Shown: positions 33,972-46,500, counted from the first letter of the stretch. The stretch: DNA of 64,000 nt from Hevea brasiliensis (GCF_030052815.1 NC_079495.1:116600194-116664193); one strand, 5' to 3'. Notes: generated from the sequence alone by a model not told the origin. Made by a program: numbers and translations.

Positions 33972-36900
33972 CTATGTTGTGTACTGTGCATTTATTTTGA
34001 CATAATCATAACTCAAGTCACAGCCCCATGCTTGTCCACTTCCTGTTCCATCACCTGTGATGTGCAAGATAAATAAAATAAAGTAGGTTAAGTTCCGAGG
34101 ATGATCATTGTCCTAGGTTTACTTATAATTATGGAAAAGTATAATGAGATACACAGACTCGGTGGGTTAACTACATCAGCTGCAGAGAATAGAACGGGAT
34201 GCATTACTTCTACAATTTGTGCAGTTGCATTGACTTGCTAAATTAAATCACAATTTGAGAGTGATGACCACTTGGGTAGACAGATTATGCTTGACATTAC
34301 GTTTGAGGGTTCTAGCATATTTTATGCAGCCTATAGAAAATTATAAAATTACAACTGAAATATGCTTCCACACATCAACGCATTTCAGAAGCTTACCCAC
34401 AGAAATGTAGATTCCAACTGTACCGTGGGTCTCACCAGCCTTCTTGAGATAGTTACCAGCTGCAGCCCTAAGAAACACCAGTCATCAAAAATTAAATATG
34501 GTAAACGATGAAAAAATATATAAAAAGGAATTGCTAAGATAAGAGAGATGCAGAATATGTCCTAAGGAGTGTCCACCCACACACCCACCCCCAAACTAAA
34601 AAAAAAAAAATGGTACAGTATGGCGATTTGAAACCTGAAGTCCTGAACTCCCAGGTTGTTACCAGGTTGCCATGACCACTAGGCTATGCCCATGAGGGTA
34701 GTAGTATACTAGTATCCCCATTTTAATTACATTAGCCAGCAATAAGTCTCACCTATCAAATGCAAGTGGTTGCCCCTTATCCATCAGCAAAATATCCCCC
34801 AGCATAATGTGGAGGTTGTTCTGGTGGAAAGGAATCCCTGCATGGCCAGCAGCAGCAGCAATCCTTCCCCAATTTGGATCTCTGCCATACACTGCTGCCT
34901 GTCATCATAGTTGACAGTGAATTAAAGATGGCTAAACTGAAGCATCAAATGGAAGTGTTTTGATTTATACCTTGACAAGTGAAGAAGATGCCACTGAGCG
35001 TGCAATCTTTGCTGCTTTCACCTCACTTTCTGCACCAGTCACTATTACCTAACACATCAAAGTAACAATTAGACAAAATTTCCATTGTTCACATACAATG
35101 GTTTGATATTTTGCTAGATGGAAGTTGCTAGTAGTGAAATATCAACAATATTTCAGAGATCTGATTAGCTTGCTCCACTAAGACGTTTCTCATACTTGGT
35201 TTTGAATTAGTAAACATCATATCAAGTAATTTATAGTACAAATTTTGGCTCATCAAATATGAAAACACTTCTAACATAAGAAACAGACCTCAATTAGGCA
35301 TGTAGCTCCTTCTCCATCCCAAGCTATTGATTTGGCAAGACCTTGCATTACCTGATAATAGAAATGTGGAAAAATTCAGAAACGTGCAACACTTTACCTA
35401 AATTAGTAGCATTATAAGGTTCTAAATAATCACAGGCCAACTTGCAAGCCTGTCAAAAAGTCTTCCAAATCTTACAAAGTTCATTTAAATACAAGTCGGT
35501 GGCAAGGAAGAGTTTAGATATGTGACACAATATAGCTGAAATAAAATTTATTTTGGGGAAGGAAGATGGACAGAATTAACATAAAGCTGAACTAGAAAGT
35601 AGGGTTACAATTGTCCAATTAAATGAAAATGGAAAAGAAAAAGGAAACATAGAAATAGGATAAGTTGGTAGACATCATATAATAGATGTTCCTGTTTGGA
35701 GAAATAACAAACTCATAACTATAGTAGTGATGCTAAATTTATAAAGTTTGTTTCAGAAGAACAAGATGCAGGATCACATTTACTTATTTATTCAACAACC
35801 AAAATATATTTTGGGACAATAGAGGAAGAATGAAATGATAAATGACAGTCAAGCTTACTGCATCAAGGCAAGCTTGAAGTTGCACTGCCTCATTGCAGTT
35901 GATAGATGATATTGGGGTTGATCCAGATAAACCACTAGCCAAAGCAATGACTGTATCGTTGGTACTAGTATCTCCATCTACCTGTGGCAAAACCAATCTG
36001 AACCAGCTAAATATCTAAGTAGAAACACAAGTGGAGACCAATCAAATGATTTGATAAAGAAAAACAATGCATTCCTACAGGCAAGAATCTCTCTCAAGTC
36101 TTAACATAGAGCAATGCGATTCATATGCAAAGGGTATGCATGTGAAATAAATATTTGTTCATATGGAAGGATAGTAAATTTAAGCATCACTGCAGCATTG
36201 GGGGAAGCGCAAATGCAGGATTGCACTCTACAAAAGCAAAGGAGTTTCAGGATAACCCATGTAAAAGAGAACTGTGCAGAATAGAGGGAGAATGTTAATT
36301 TTATGTAGTTTGGCAATGTCAAAATTCATAGCTCAACTAAATTTATAAAGCCATTGTCATCAGAGCTAAACCCATTGGAACTTTTAAGTGGCACAACACA
36401 ACAAATTACTGTAACCATTTAAATGGCAAAATTCTCAAGTAAAGCAACACTTGCCATTGTGATATTCCACTATTTATCCTTCAAGCACAAGAATGGCAGC
36501 ACTTCACTACAATGCCAATTTATTGAAACCAGCAGTAGGCCTTTAGAACACATGAAATAGAAGCAATAATATAACATACTGTTATTTGGTTGAAACTCCG
36601 GTTAACAGCAATTTGTACCATCTTCCTCCAAACATCACTTTTGACAAGTGCATCAGTGGTTATTACCTGAAACAATAGAACTCTTAAAGAATGGGATGAA
36701 AATATGTGCTACTGTGGAAAAATCAAGATAGATGCAGAAGAGATGTACACCAAGCATGGTGGCCATATTAGGGTGGATCATCCCAGAACCTTTGGCCATT
36801 CCTCCAACTCGTATGTTTGTCCCTCCAACCTGATGCATTCAATAAACTGTAAAAGGACCTATCGTTTGCAGTGAATTTCAAATAAAAGCTCCAAATGTGA

Positions 36901-39900
36901 GGATGAGAGATACAAGTTCTTGAGAGTGGCATAACACAACACTGTCATCCTAGCACAACAATAAATTTAACGGAAAAGATTCTAACTTGAGCACCAAGGA
37001 ACACTTTGTAGCAATAAAAAGCAATTGACATAACTAATGAACTACAATAAACATCATCAAAATTGACACTCCTAAGTACTAACTACTAAGTCCTGTTGAA
37101 AGACTTCTCCACTCTTTTGAGCTGGCACAAGGTGCATATTGATATTCAAGAATCTTCGTGGATGATTCATTGTACATGTAAAGCCCCATTTTTAACTAGG
37201 AAACAGAATGAGAAAGCCGCTAGCATATCATGCACATCAAATTCAAGCTACTAGTGATGTAGAACAAAATAAAAAATCAAAGCAAAGAAAAATAAAGAAC
37301 TAGGAGAAATCTATGACCAATCCTTGGAAAAAGAGAACCAATTCTCAATAATTTTATTTAATCTCAATAATAATCCAAATCCAAAGCTATTGAATAATAA
37401 CAATTAGCTCTATTTATAGAGCTTACAACCCTAATCAAATTAAGAATAGAAATCCTAATTTAACTCTAATTAGGAATACAAAATAAGATAAATTAGAAAA
37501 TAATAAACCGCATAATAATAATAAAATTTTTAAACAATAAAAACTCTTTAAATTTCCTAATTCTATAATAATTAAAATTTCTAAATAAAATTCTAAACTT
37601 CCTATTCTACATTATTCTCCCCTAATTGGAAAAAACTCAACCTCAAGTCTTAAAGTGCGAGAGAATCAAAATCTGCATCAGGAGAACAATCAACTCTTCA
37701 TTCTTGTATGGTAGCGACAAGCTTGAAATCAAGCACTTCATGCTTTCCTTTGCATCTCTTAAAGGATCTGGACAAATAAAATGAAGCTTATTAACCGTTG
37801 AAAGGCTCTTCAAATCATTAGGAATAACTTGATTTTCTTCAATCTCCGTTAAAGTTTCCATGGCTTGAATAGCCTCATCAATTTCTTGCTCTAGAATAGG
37901 CTCTTCAACAGGCATATGTTTAATACTCAAATCTTCAAATTCTTCAATTTTAGATTCTTCAAGTTGTTCCTTTTCAATTTCACCTTCAACCTCAAGTTGC
38001 TTTTCAAATTCAAGCTTGTCTTGTTGTTGCCTTGCTTTTTCAAGACTTTTTGCTTTTATATTTTCAATACTTTTTATTGTGTCCAACTGTTCTCTCAATT
38101 GAAACACTTGCGCTTTCTTCCATGCTTCAAATCGTTCAACTTCTTTATCCTTAACTTGTTGATGAGCCTTTTGACCATGATACTCATTGTTATATTCTTC
38201 AAGTGCTTTCTCACTATATTGTAATATTATTTGTATATCTTGATACTCATCAAATAAACTATAAGAAGCATAATTAGGACCACCATGTAAATCTATCAAA
38301 TAAGATATTTCATCAAGTTGTTCATAATAGTTATCGATTTCAGCTTGTATTCTTTGAATTGTATCCCATAATTCATCTGATTGTACCTTAAAATCAATAA
38401 TTTCATTATGTAGTCCTTCTTTAGCGGTCCACCACATGGTATTCAAATTAAAGAAGCATACCTCATCCAAGAAAACTTCAACTTCTCCTTTTAGTTTTGG
38501 TACAATTTGCTATTAGAGAGTGATGCGGAAGGCAAAGGAAAGCAACAGAGAGAATGGAATCCCGTGCAACACAACTCAGAGTAAGCTGCGAGAAATTTAC
38601 TTCAAGTTTTGGCGGGTTCAAGAGTTGGATCTAACCCAACCTGAAAGGAATTGGTGCTAGGGGTAGCAGACGGCACTTTCGACAACAGGGATGGATAGAT
38701 TGACGGCCAGATAAGGGCTAGGGAGTCAGATGACCAGAAAATTTGTTTCTGGCTTTTGGATTTTTTTATTTTAATAATAAACAGTAAATTAGGCAGTATA
38801 TATTTTGAAGGCTGAATGAAAATTTTGACAGGAAAAATGAAGGAAATTTTGAAAGAGGTTAAAACACAGGTTGAAAGGTTTTTTAAAGTTTGTAAAAGCT
38901 ATTAAAATTTGGATTGAATTTAGGCTCTGATATCAAAATTGATGTAGAACAAAAGAAAAAAATCAAAGCAAAGAAAAATAAAGACTAGGAGAAATCTATG
39001 ACCAATCCTTGGAAAAAGAGAACTAATTCTCAATAATTTTATTTAATCTCAATAATAATCCAAATCCAAAGCTATTGAATAATAAAACTTAGCTCTATTT
39101 ATAGAGCTTACAACCCTAATCAAATTAGGAATAGAAATCCTAATTTAACTCTAATTAGGAATACTAAATAAGCTAAATTAGAAAATAATAGACCTAATAA
39201 CAATAAAATTTCTAAACAATAAAAACTCTTTAAATTTCCTACTTCTATAATAATTAAAATTCCTAAATAAAATTCTAAACTTCCTATTCTGCATTAACTA
39301 GCCACATGGATTCTTCATATAAAACTATTGAATTATAAATACAAGATGATAGCAATGCACAGCATGCAGGTTTCCAATTAAATTTCCATACTTGGGACTC
39401 AATTGCCACACTCTTGCTCACAAGGTCGGTAGTTGTAATCGCCACTGCAGCAGAAAGTGCCCTGCACATCCACTAGAAATATCACAAAAATGACAAATCA
39501 TGGAGGCTATTTGGAGCCACATTATATTACTTGAATGAAAAGCAAATATAGTTAGTTCCTAGCAAATAAGGAACAAGAACTTACTAAATTGCTAAGTTAA
39601 ACAATAGAAACATGATTATTACCCGTCAATCGATGATGTGAGAGAATTAACTAATCTTGGAACTGCATTTAGAAGTGCTTCCTGCAAAAGCCATCATTAA
39701 ATGAGAATATGCTTCAGGGTACAGTGCATAAATAGAACCAACATAACAAGTTAGGAGATCTATGACACAAAAGGACCATGCTTCTTTACCTTTTTTATTC
39801 GTTGACCAATTACACCTGTGGATTCAATCAAAACCTCCTCTCGCTTCACTTTAAGCATCTGGAACAACGAAAAATACATGATAAAAGTTGAATAAAATTC

Positions 39901-40171
39901 ACACAACATATATTTTCAATGAGGTTGAGAATTGAGATGTTCAACTCATAACACTTGCATACCATAGCCAGGGTGTCAGCACATTCTAGCACATCCTGGT
40001 AACCCGCATCACCCTGTATATCATTGGAAGGCATCTTAGCCACAAAAGATTCAGTTCAGTTCCACTCTCACATTAAGTACAATTTAATAGGTTGAGTAAA
40101 GGAATTTCAAGTTTTAGACAGATACTCCAGATAGGAAAAATAAAGAAATTTATTGTTATCCAACTTCACTT

Positions 40172-40230
<59 letters not shown>

Positions 40231-43200
40231 GTTGCAATACAAAAAGAATTGCATTAGAACAATTTGAAAAGCTTACTGTTGCTGCATTTGCTTGACCAGC
40301 ATTTATTAATACTGCACGTGCCTGATGCAGAATTGAGCCATCAGAGTATTATCTCTATAAAACAATTTACACGGTGATTTATTTGATTATTGATAGACTA
40401 ATGATTGCATAAAAACATTGTAGATTAATATTCTGACATACCACTTTGGAAATATCTAATGCTTTTTTACAATACAAGACAGGTGCAGCAGCAACCATGT
40501 TTGTAGTGAATGCCCCTGAAAATAGAGAATGTGGAATATTAAAGAGGATGAAACATCATCAACAACTTAATTCATTTGTTATTAGTTAATAAAAGAATTA
40601 TACTACCTCAGTACAACTCAACTCAACTCAACTAAGCCTTTATCCCAAAAATTTGGGGTCGGCTATATGGATTCGCTTTTTACACTCTGAACGATTTTGG
40701 GTTAAATCCTCAGAAATGTGTAATGCTTCTAAGTCATGCTGTACTACTCTCCTCCAAGTCAATTTAGGTCTACCCCTTTTTTTCTTTCTATCCTCTAGCC
40801 TAATGTGCTCTACTTGTCTAACTGGAGCCTCCGTATGTCTACGCTTCACATGACCAAACCACCTCAATCTCCCTTCTCTCAACTTATCTTCAATTGGCAC
40901 CACTCCTATCTTTTCTCTAATACTTTCATTACGGACTTTATCTAGTCTAGTATGGCCACTCATCCACCTTAACATTCTCATCTCTGCAACTCTTATCTTA
41001 GATGCATACGACTCTTTCAGTGCCCAACACTCACTACCATATAGCATAGCCGGTCGTATGGTCATGCGGTAAAATTTTCCTTTTAATTTATTGGGAATCT
41101 TACGATCACATAAAACCCCGTGGCACGTCTCCACTTCAACCATCCGGCTTTAATCCTATGACTAACATCCTCCTCACATCCCCCATCTACTTGAAGGACT
41201 GAGCCTAGATATTTAAAGTGATTACTTTGGGACAGTGCCACTCCATTCAAACTAACTCCTTCCCTATCACCAGTTTGGCCTTCACTGAACTTGCAATGCA
41301 TGTATTCTGTCTTCGTTCTACTTAACTTAAAACCCTTTGACTGTAGAGTACTTCTCCAAAGTTCTAGCTTCCTATTGACTCCTTCTCGTGTCTCATCTAT
41401 CGAACAATATCATCCGCAAACATCATGCACCAAGGAATACTCTCTTGTATATGTTTCAGTTCATCTAAAACTAATGTAAAAAGGTAAGGGCTTATGGCTG
41501 ATCCTTGGTGTAATCCAATTGAGATCGGAAAATCTCTTGTGTCCCCTCCCACTGTGCGCACAATAGTAGTTGCTCCTTCATACATATCTTTCAATACTTG
41601 TATATACCTAATAGATACCCTCTTTTGTTCTAACGTATTCCATAAGACCTCTCTTGGAACACTATCATAAGCCTTCTCCAAATCAATAAAAACCATGTGT
41701 AGATCTTTCTTCCCATCTCTATATTTCTCCATCAAGCTTCTAATGAGAAAGATCGCTTCCATAGTTGAGGGACCAGGCCTGACACCGAATTGATTGAGAG
41801 AGATGGAAGTATCATGGCGTAGTCGATGCTCCACAACTCTCTCCCACAACTTCATAGTATGGCTCATGAGTTTAATTCCCCTATAGTTTGAGCAACTCTG
41901 TATGTCTCCCTTATTTTTAAAAATAGGTACTAAAATACTCTTCCTCCATTCATCAGGCATTTTCTTTGAGTTTAGAATCTTATTAAATAATTTAGTTAAC
42001 CATGCCACTCCCATATCTCCCAAATACTTCCACACTTCAATTGGTATTTCATCGGGTCCACAGGCTTTACCTACTTTCATTCTCTTAAGTGCTTCCTTTA
42101 CTTCTAAAGATCTAATCCTTCTAGTATAATTTACATTCTTTTCTATTGTTCTATAATCTATATTCACGCTATTTCCATTTTGACTATTATTAAAGAGATC
42201 ATTAAAATAATTTCTCCATCTTTCTTTAATGTCCTCATCTTTCACCAACACTTTTCCTTCTTTATCCTTAATGCACCTAACTTGATTGAGATCTTGACAT
42301 TTCCTTTCTCTACTCCTTGCTAATCTATAAATATCTTTCTCCTTCTTTAGTTCCAAGTTTCTCATATAACTTTTCAAAGGCACTGCTCTTGCTTGGCTAA
42401 GCCTTTTTGCCTCTTTCTTTGCTATCTTGTCTTGTTCATATGCCTCATTATTATCACATTTAGGTAATTTCTTATACCATTCCCTTTTCTCTTCACGCCT
42501 TTTGTACTTCCTCATTCCACCACCATCTCTCTTTTGAGGGTGGTCCATGTCCTTAGACTCACCAAGTACTTTTCTAGCAACATCTCTAATTTTAGATGCA
42601 ATCTGTGTCCACATATCATTGGCCTCCATATCTAGCTTCCATACTTGGACTCAAGAAGCTCATTTTTGAACTTCACTTGCTTTACTCCTTTGAACTCCCA
42701 CCACTTTGTTCGAGCTACACTATTTCTTCTGACCTTACTTGAATTATTCCTAAACTTGACATCCAAGACCACCAACCTATGTTGACTTGTTAAAGCCTCT
42801 CCTGGAATGACCTTGCAATCCTTGCATAGAGCTCTATTTGTCTTTCTGGTTAAGAGAAAGTCGATTTGGCTTTTATGTTGCCCACTTTTGAAAGTCACTA
42901 AATGTGACTCTCTTTTTATAAAGTAGGTATTTGCTAGTATTAGGTCGTATGCCATAGCAAAATCCAGGATGCTTTTTCCCTCCTCATTTCGACTGCCAAA
43001 ACCAAAACCTCCATGAACATTCTCATAACCTTGCCTATCACTTCCTACATGTCCATTCAAATCTCCACCAATGAAAACATTCTCTTCATTCGGTATGCTT
43101 TGCATTAAATCATCCATATCTTCCCAAAACCATTGTTTACTCTCCTTTGTCTAGTCCTATTTGTGGGGCATAAGCACTAACTATATTTATTGTTTCTCCG

Positions 43201-44473
43201 TCTAGTACTAGCTTTACTAGTATAATTCTATCTCCTACTCTTTTCACATGACTACTCTGCGTCTTTCAATGTCTGTCTATGATTATACCCACTCCGTTCT
43301 TGTTTCTCTCCTTTCCAGTATACCACAATTTGTATCATGAATTATCCACTTCCTTACTTTTCTCTCCTACCCATTTAGTCTCCTGAATGCAAGCAATATT
43401 CACCCTTCTCATTTCCAAGGTATCCACAAGCTCCATTAATTTTCCTGTAAGTGATCCAACATTCCAAGTACCAACCCTGATCCCCCTCCTATCCTGCTCC
43501 TTCCTAATTGGTCTCCTTCTATGATATCTTCTATTATTTTCTATGTCTATCTTGTGTTCTGTTCCACTATTTGTTCTATTATCTGTCTTATGGACTAACT
43601 TCTTTACCCACACCCGTCCATGATGTGGGAACCCTTGCTCACTTAACACCACACCCGGGCGCCGGCATGGCGCGTCGCTTTCGGTGAACGCCCTACACCC
43701 TTGCATATTTATCACTACACCTGGGCTCCGATGTAGCGCGTCGTTAGTAGAGGACGCCCCAACGTTTATATCATTTGAATCCATATCATAGGGTGTGACG
43801 AAATTTTTACGCTGGTTGTCACCTACCGCAACCCTCCTCCTTTATCCGGGCTTGGATTGCTACTACCTCAGTAATTCATCTAAAACATGCAGTTCAAAAA
43901 ACTTACCCAGATAGGTGATAATTGGATTGCTGGATGCCAAATCTAAGATCACTACAAGCAAAGACAATAAAATGCACCAAAATGAAAGCTAACCTGCAGC
44001 TGTGGCATCGATGTCACAAGTGACAAGTGCAAGATCAGGTTTCTCTCCCTTGGCACGTAATCCACCATAGATGCCTGCAGCTTTGAATCCCTTTGCAGCA
44101 GTAATTCCCCCAGGAATCTATATTTACAGTCCTAAAACTGAATTATGAAAGCTGAAAGTATAAATAAAAATAATACTTATATAAGAATAAAAAAGTAAGC
44201 ATATTCCTTGAGCTTTCGTCCAATATTAGCAAGGAATTTACCCATAAATTATGGAGTCGATGCAATATTGTAGCAATAAATCAATTTTATCGACTCTCTT
44301 TTAAACAATGATTCTTTACATGTAAGGAATAAAGTAATCAAATCTTGAGTGCATGCACTAAAAGAAGTCGACTCCCTTGTTAAGCTCAAAATGAGCTCAA
44401 AAAACATGTAAAATAATGAAAACAAAAAAGCATTTCGAGTTCAAGTACCACTTATACACCAAACCATTATTAT

Positions 44474-44536
<63 letters not shown>

Positions 44537-45051
44537 CAAACAAATCACAAAAGGATTTAAAAACTTATTAGAAAATAAGAGAGGAGCTTCATAAGACACA
44601 AACAATGTAGAAATTTTAGCTCAAAATGAGTTCAAACATGTAAAAGAAGAATCTATTGTTTCTTTATTACGAAAGAAGCTTATAGTAGCCCTTTATGCCA
44701 ATGAAATGAATCTAAGAACAATAATGGGTCACCTCCTTCCATGGCCCTTCTGGGATAAAAATGGGAGCTGCTGGGATATAATTGGACGGCTCGTTCACAC
44801 TTGAAGCAACCGCAAATACTTTAAAATCCCTCTTAGTCAAACTAAAGGGGCTCAAAATCTGCAAAAATCACAATTCGAAAAAGAGAGGCATGAATTTCTA
44901 CAAAATCAGCGTTAAGAAAAAAAAAAAAAAGAAGAATCTTTAACTACTCGATTATTTTAAGAACCAAGCAAATGGAGAGTAACCCACCGACCTTAGAAGT
45001 GTGTAGTTCAGGGAGTTTAATGGAAACATAGTGAAGAGTACAGGAATTCAT
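33972..45051 (-). CDS. ARGJ: Glutamate N-acetyltransferase / N-acetylglutamate synthase (ArgJ)
   Basis: Transfers acetyl from N-acetylornithine to glutamate in the cyclic arginine pathway; plant forms act in plastids. Seventeen exons on the minus strand in transcript order: 45051-44992, 44858-44733, 44117-43994, 40515-40442, 40321-40277, 40013-39963, 39858-39790, 39681-39623, 39461-39392, 36829-36749, 36666-36580, 35981-35859, 35351-35289, 35048-34971, 34898-34753, 34467-34397, 34054-33972. They sum to 1410 bases, 469 aa, matching plant ArgJ length, and all junctions are GT-AG with frame kept. Motifs: EGPWKEIPGG (near 60), [29 protein letters not shown], with Thr about 250 the self-cleavage nucleophile, and the C-terminal [15 protein letters not shown]. 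The first about 45 residues look like a transit peptide. Introns carry an RTE element, a coiled-coil LTR element and a SINE-like unit, yet the gene looks intact. Confidence 0.97.
34566..34698 (-). mobile_element. tRNA-derived SINE-like unit in ArgJ intron
   Basis: Minus-strand reading gives tagcctagtggtcatgg (34686-34670), close to a pol III A box, and aggtttcaaatcgcc (34636-34622), close to a B box, spaced as in a tRNA. Downstream is a T-rich/A-rich run (34598-34610) and gggtgggtgtgtgggtgg. This order fits a plant tRNA-derived SINE. No target duplication was confirmed and boundaries are approximate. Confidence 0.5.
37255..37614 (-). repeat. 3' LTR of the coiled-coil element
   Basis: Nearly identical by eye to 38940-39296, differing at scattered sites. 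It contains the 18-bp palindrome agctctatttatagagct (37406-37423), whose minus strand includes TATAAATA. Confidence 0.9.
37643..38437 (-). CDS. Coiled-coil ORF of non-autonomous retrotransposon
   Basis: A single open frame that starts at an ATG at 38437 ([10 protein letters not shown]) and ends at 37643, 264 aa; the frame stays open upstream to a TAG at about 38511 without another ATG. The product is strongly charged and heptad-like: repeated Glu/Gln/Lys with [33 protein letters not shown] and a Glu-rich tail, so long coiled coils are predicted from about residue 15 to 170. I see no zinc knuckle, protease, RT or integrase motif, nor the usual gag signature. It could be a structural replacement for Gag or a protein used in trans with a partner element. 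That the frame is intact over 260 codons despite LTR divergence suggests constraint, but this is inference. Confidence 0.7.
   Translation of the reverse strand: MWWTAKEGLHNEIIDFKVQSDELWDTIQRIQAEIDNYYEQLDEISYLIDLHGGPNYASYSLFDEYQDIQIILQYSEKALEEYNNEYHGQKAHQQVKDKEVERFEAWKKAQVFQLREQLDTIKSIENIKAKSLEKARQQQDKLEFEKQLEVEGEIEKEQLEESKIEEFEDLSIKHMPVEEPILEQEIDEAIQAMETLTEIEENQVIPNDLKSLSTVNKLHFICPDPLRDAKESMKCLISSLSLPYKNEELIVLLMQILILSHFKT
38923..38938 (-). promoter_or_regulatory. Primer binding site of the coiled-coil element
   Basis: Minus strand ttttgatatcagagcc lies a few bases inside the 5' LTR. It differs from the usual TGGTATCAGAGCC by a short A/T change, as seen in several plant elements. Confidence 0.7.
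38940..39296 (-). repeat. 5' LTR of the coiled-coil element
   Basis: Partner of 37255-37614, containing the same palindromic TATA box at 39091-39108. Confidence 0.9.
40172..40228. repeat. (AT)n microsatellite in ArgJ intron
   Basis: About 28 AT units between the exons at 40013 and 40277. Confidence 0.93.
40614..43860 (-). mobile_element. RTE-clade LINE, full-length-looking, in ArgJ intron
   Basis: A perfect 13-bp target duplication, tactacctcagta, lies at 40601-40613 and 43861-43873. On the minus strand it runs from the conserved leader (gcaatccaagcccggataaagg) to the tail ggcttagttgagttgagttgagttg. It is in the same orientation as ArgJ and sits in the third intron. It is the best preserved of three copies in the window, with RT coding open for 410 codons. 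Confidence 0.95.
40640..43784 (-). pseudogene. RTE endonuclease-RT polyprotein, few breaks
   Basis: Pieces on the minus strand: N-terminal and endonuclease start 43784-43335 ([13 protein letters not shown], then CIQETKW, catalytic N and E of the APE-like domain), endonuclease 43117-42632 ([12 protein letters not shown]), RT 42629-41397 ([17 protein letters not shown] finger region, [35 protein letters not shown]) and C-terminal region 41301-40640 ([27 protein letters not shown]). Only a handful of frame breaks separate these, for example between 43335 and 43117 and near 41400. Probably inactive. Confidence 0.9.
44467..44534. repeat. (AAT)n microsatellite in ArgJ intron 2
   Basis: About 22 AAT units between exons 44733 and 44117. 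Confidence 0.93.
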
Positions 45052-45169
45052 GCTTTGGTAGAGTGGGCGTGAGCTGATCTCTGGAAATTAGCGGAGTAGC
45101 AGTGAGTGGGTAGTGTAGTGAATAGACAGTAGGGTTTTGGGTTTTTAAAAAGGTGGACTCAATTCTACG

Positions 45170-46500
45170 CTATGCTGGTGAAATGGAACACGGTTCCGAT
45201 TCCCTCTGAAATGGATTTTGATTTTTCACCTGCAAAAATTAAAGTAATACAGAGGATAAATTATACCATTAGTCCCTCAATTTTAAGTATAGTATCATGT
45301 CAGTCTCCCAACTTCATTTTATTAAAAAAAAATAATCCCTCAATCTTAAATTTAGCTTACTAAACAAAATCTAAATGTCTTTTATGGTTAATTAGTTTCA
45401 TATAAAATATAATTATAAAAAATATAATAATTTAATATAAATTTACAACTTATTTTATCAATTTTTTCATAAAATAGTTCTTTTTTATAAAATAATTGAT
45501 TATGAAAACTTTATTAATTTAATAGAAAAAAATTAAAATTTCTTTACATAAAAAATATATGATATTTATTAAAAAATTTAATAATAATATTTAATAAACC
45601 CTAAACATATTCTTATAAATTTTTAATAAAATTTACTATATATAATTAAATTTGTTAATTTTTTTTTAAAAAAAATATGTATTTTTTACATGAATTTTTT
45701 TTTTTCATTAAATTAACAAAATTTTCGTAATTAATTATTTTATAAAAAAATATTTTACAAAAAATCTGATAAAATAAATTATAAATTTATATTAAATTAT
45801 CTTATTTTTTATGAAATCAAATGATTATATAAAAAAAAAAAAATCTCTGTAGCCAGGATTCGGCAACTCCTCCAACGAAACACACACGTGGAGACCTACA
45901 TAGCACTAAAAAATTAAAAAAAAATAATAATAAAACCCACACGGATTCAATCTATGATAAGTGGAGTGAGTAGAGAGAAGAATTTAATTTATCAAGCTTT
46001 GTTAGTGGCACTAAAAAATTATCAATAGTTTGAATTGAACATAATTAAATTGAAATGTTTCAATTTGATTTAATTTTAATTTGATTTAATTTAATTCGAA
46101 ATTTTAATAATGTTGATTTATTTTTTTATTTTTTATTTTTTAAATTAAATAAAATTTTATTTTTTTTATTTCTTAAATCAAATTAAATTGACCGATGTCC
46201 TCAACCAATATTGTGTTGAACTGAAATCGATCACTGTTTTATTTATATATACTTTTTCTCCTTTTCTTTTCTTTGCTCTTCTTTTCCTTTCAGTGCCTTG
46301 ATCCAATCTCCATTACAGCGCCTGCACAGGTCAATTGACTTCACTTTCATCTTCTCTCACCTTTATAATGTCAGAATTTATGAAATTTAATGATCAAATT
46401 GTTTGATTTCAAAACTGGGGGAAAAATGATAGTGTATCACACCAAACAAGTCTAGAAGATTCCTTGGAATTAATCTAAACATGTTCTTACTAGAAGGATT
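45170..46500. other. AT-rich intergenic DNA upstream of ArgJ
   Basis: Contains the ArgJ promoter region on its left side (not resolved into elements) and AT-rich low-complexity DNA. A CT-rich stretch near 46255-46300 resembles a leader, but no coding follows. No gene recognised. Confidence 0.5.

Larger units (their letters stand above)
37255..39296 (-). mobile_element. Small non-autonomous LTR retrotransposon in ArgJ intron
   Basis: Two direct repeats of about 357-360 bp (37255-37614 and 38940-39296) bound a 1.3-kb internal region. On the minus strand, the 5' LTR is followed by ttttgatatcagagcc (38938-38923), close to an initiator-tRNA-Met primer site, and the 3' LTR is immediately preceded by the purine tract ttaggggagaa (37625-37615). 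A perfect 5-bp duplication, actag, flanks it (37250-37254 and 39297-39301). With these boundaries the LTR ends are TAATG...CATCA; a TG...CA reading three bases inward would lose the target duplication. The only coding potential is one coiled-coil ORF. Confidence 0.9.

Noticed and set aside
37916..38224. 102-codon Phe/Leu-rich plus-strand ORF
   Set aside because: Shadow of the Glu/Lys-rich coiled-coil ORF on the minus strand.
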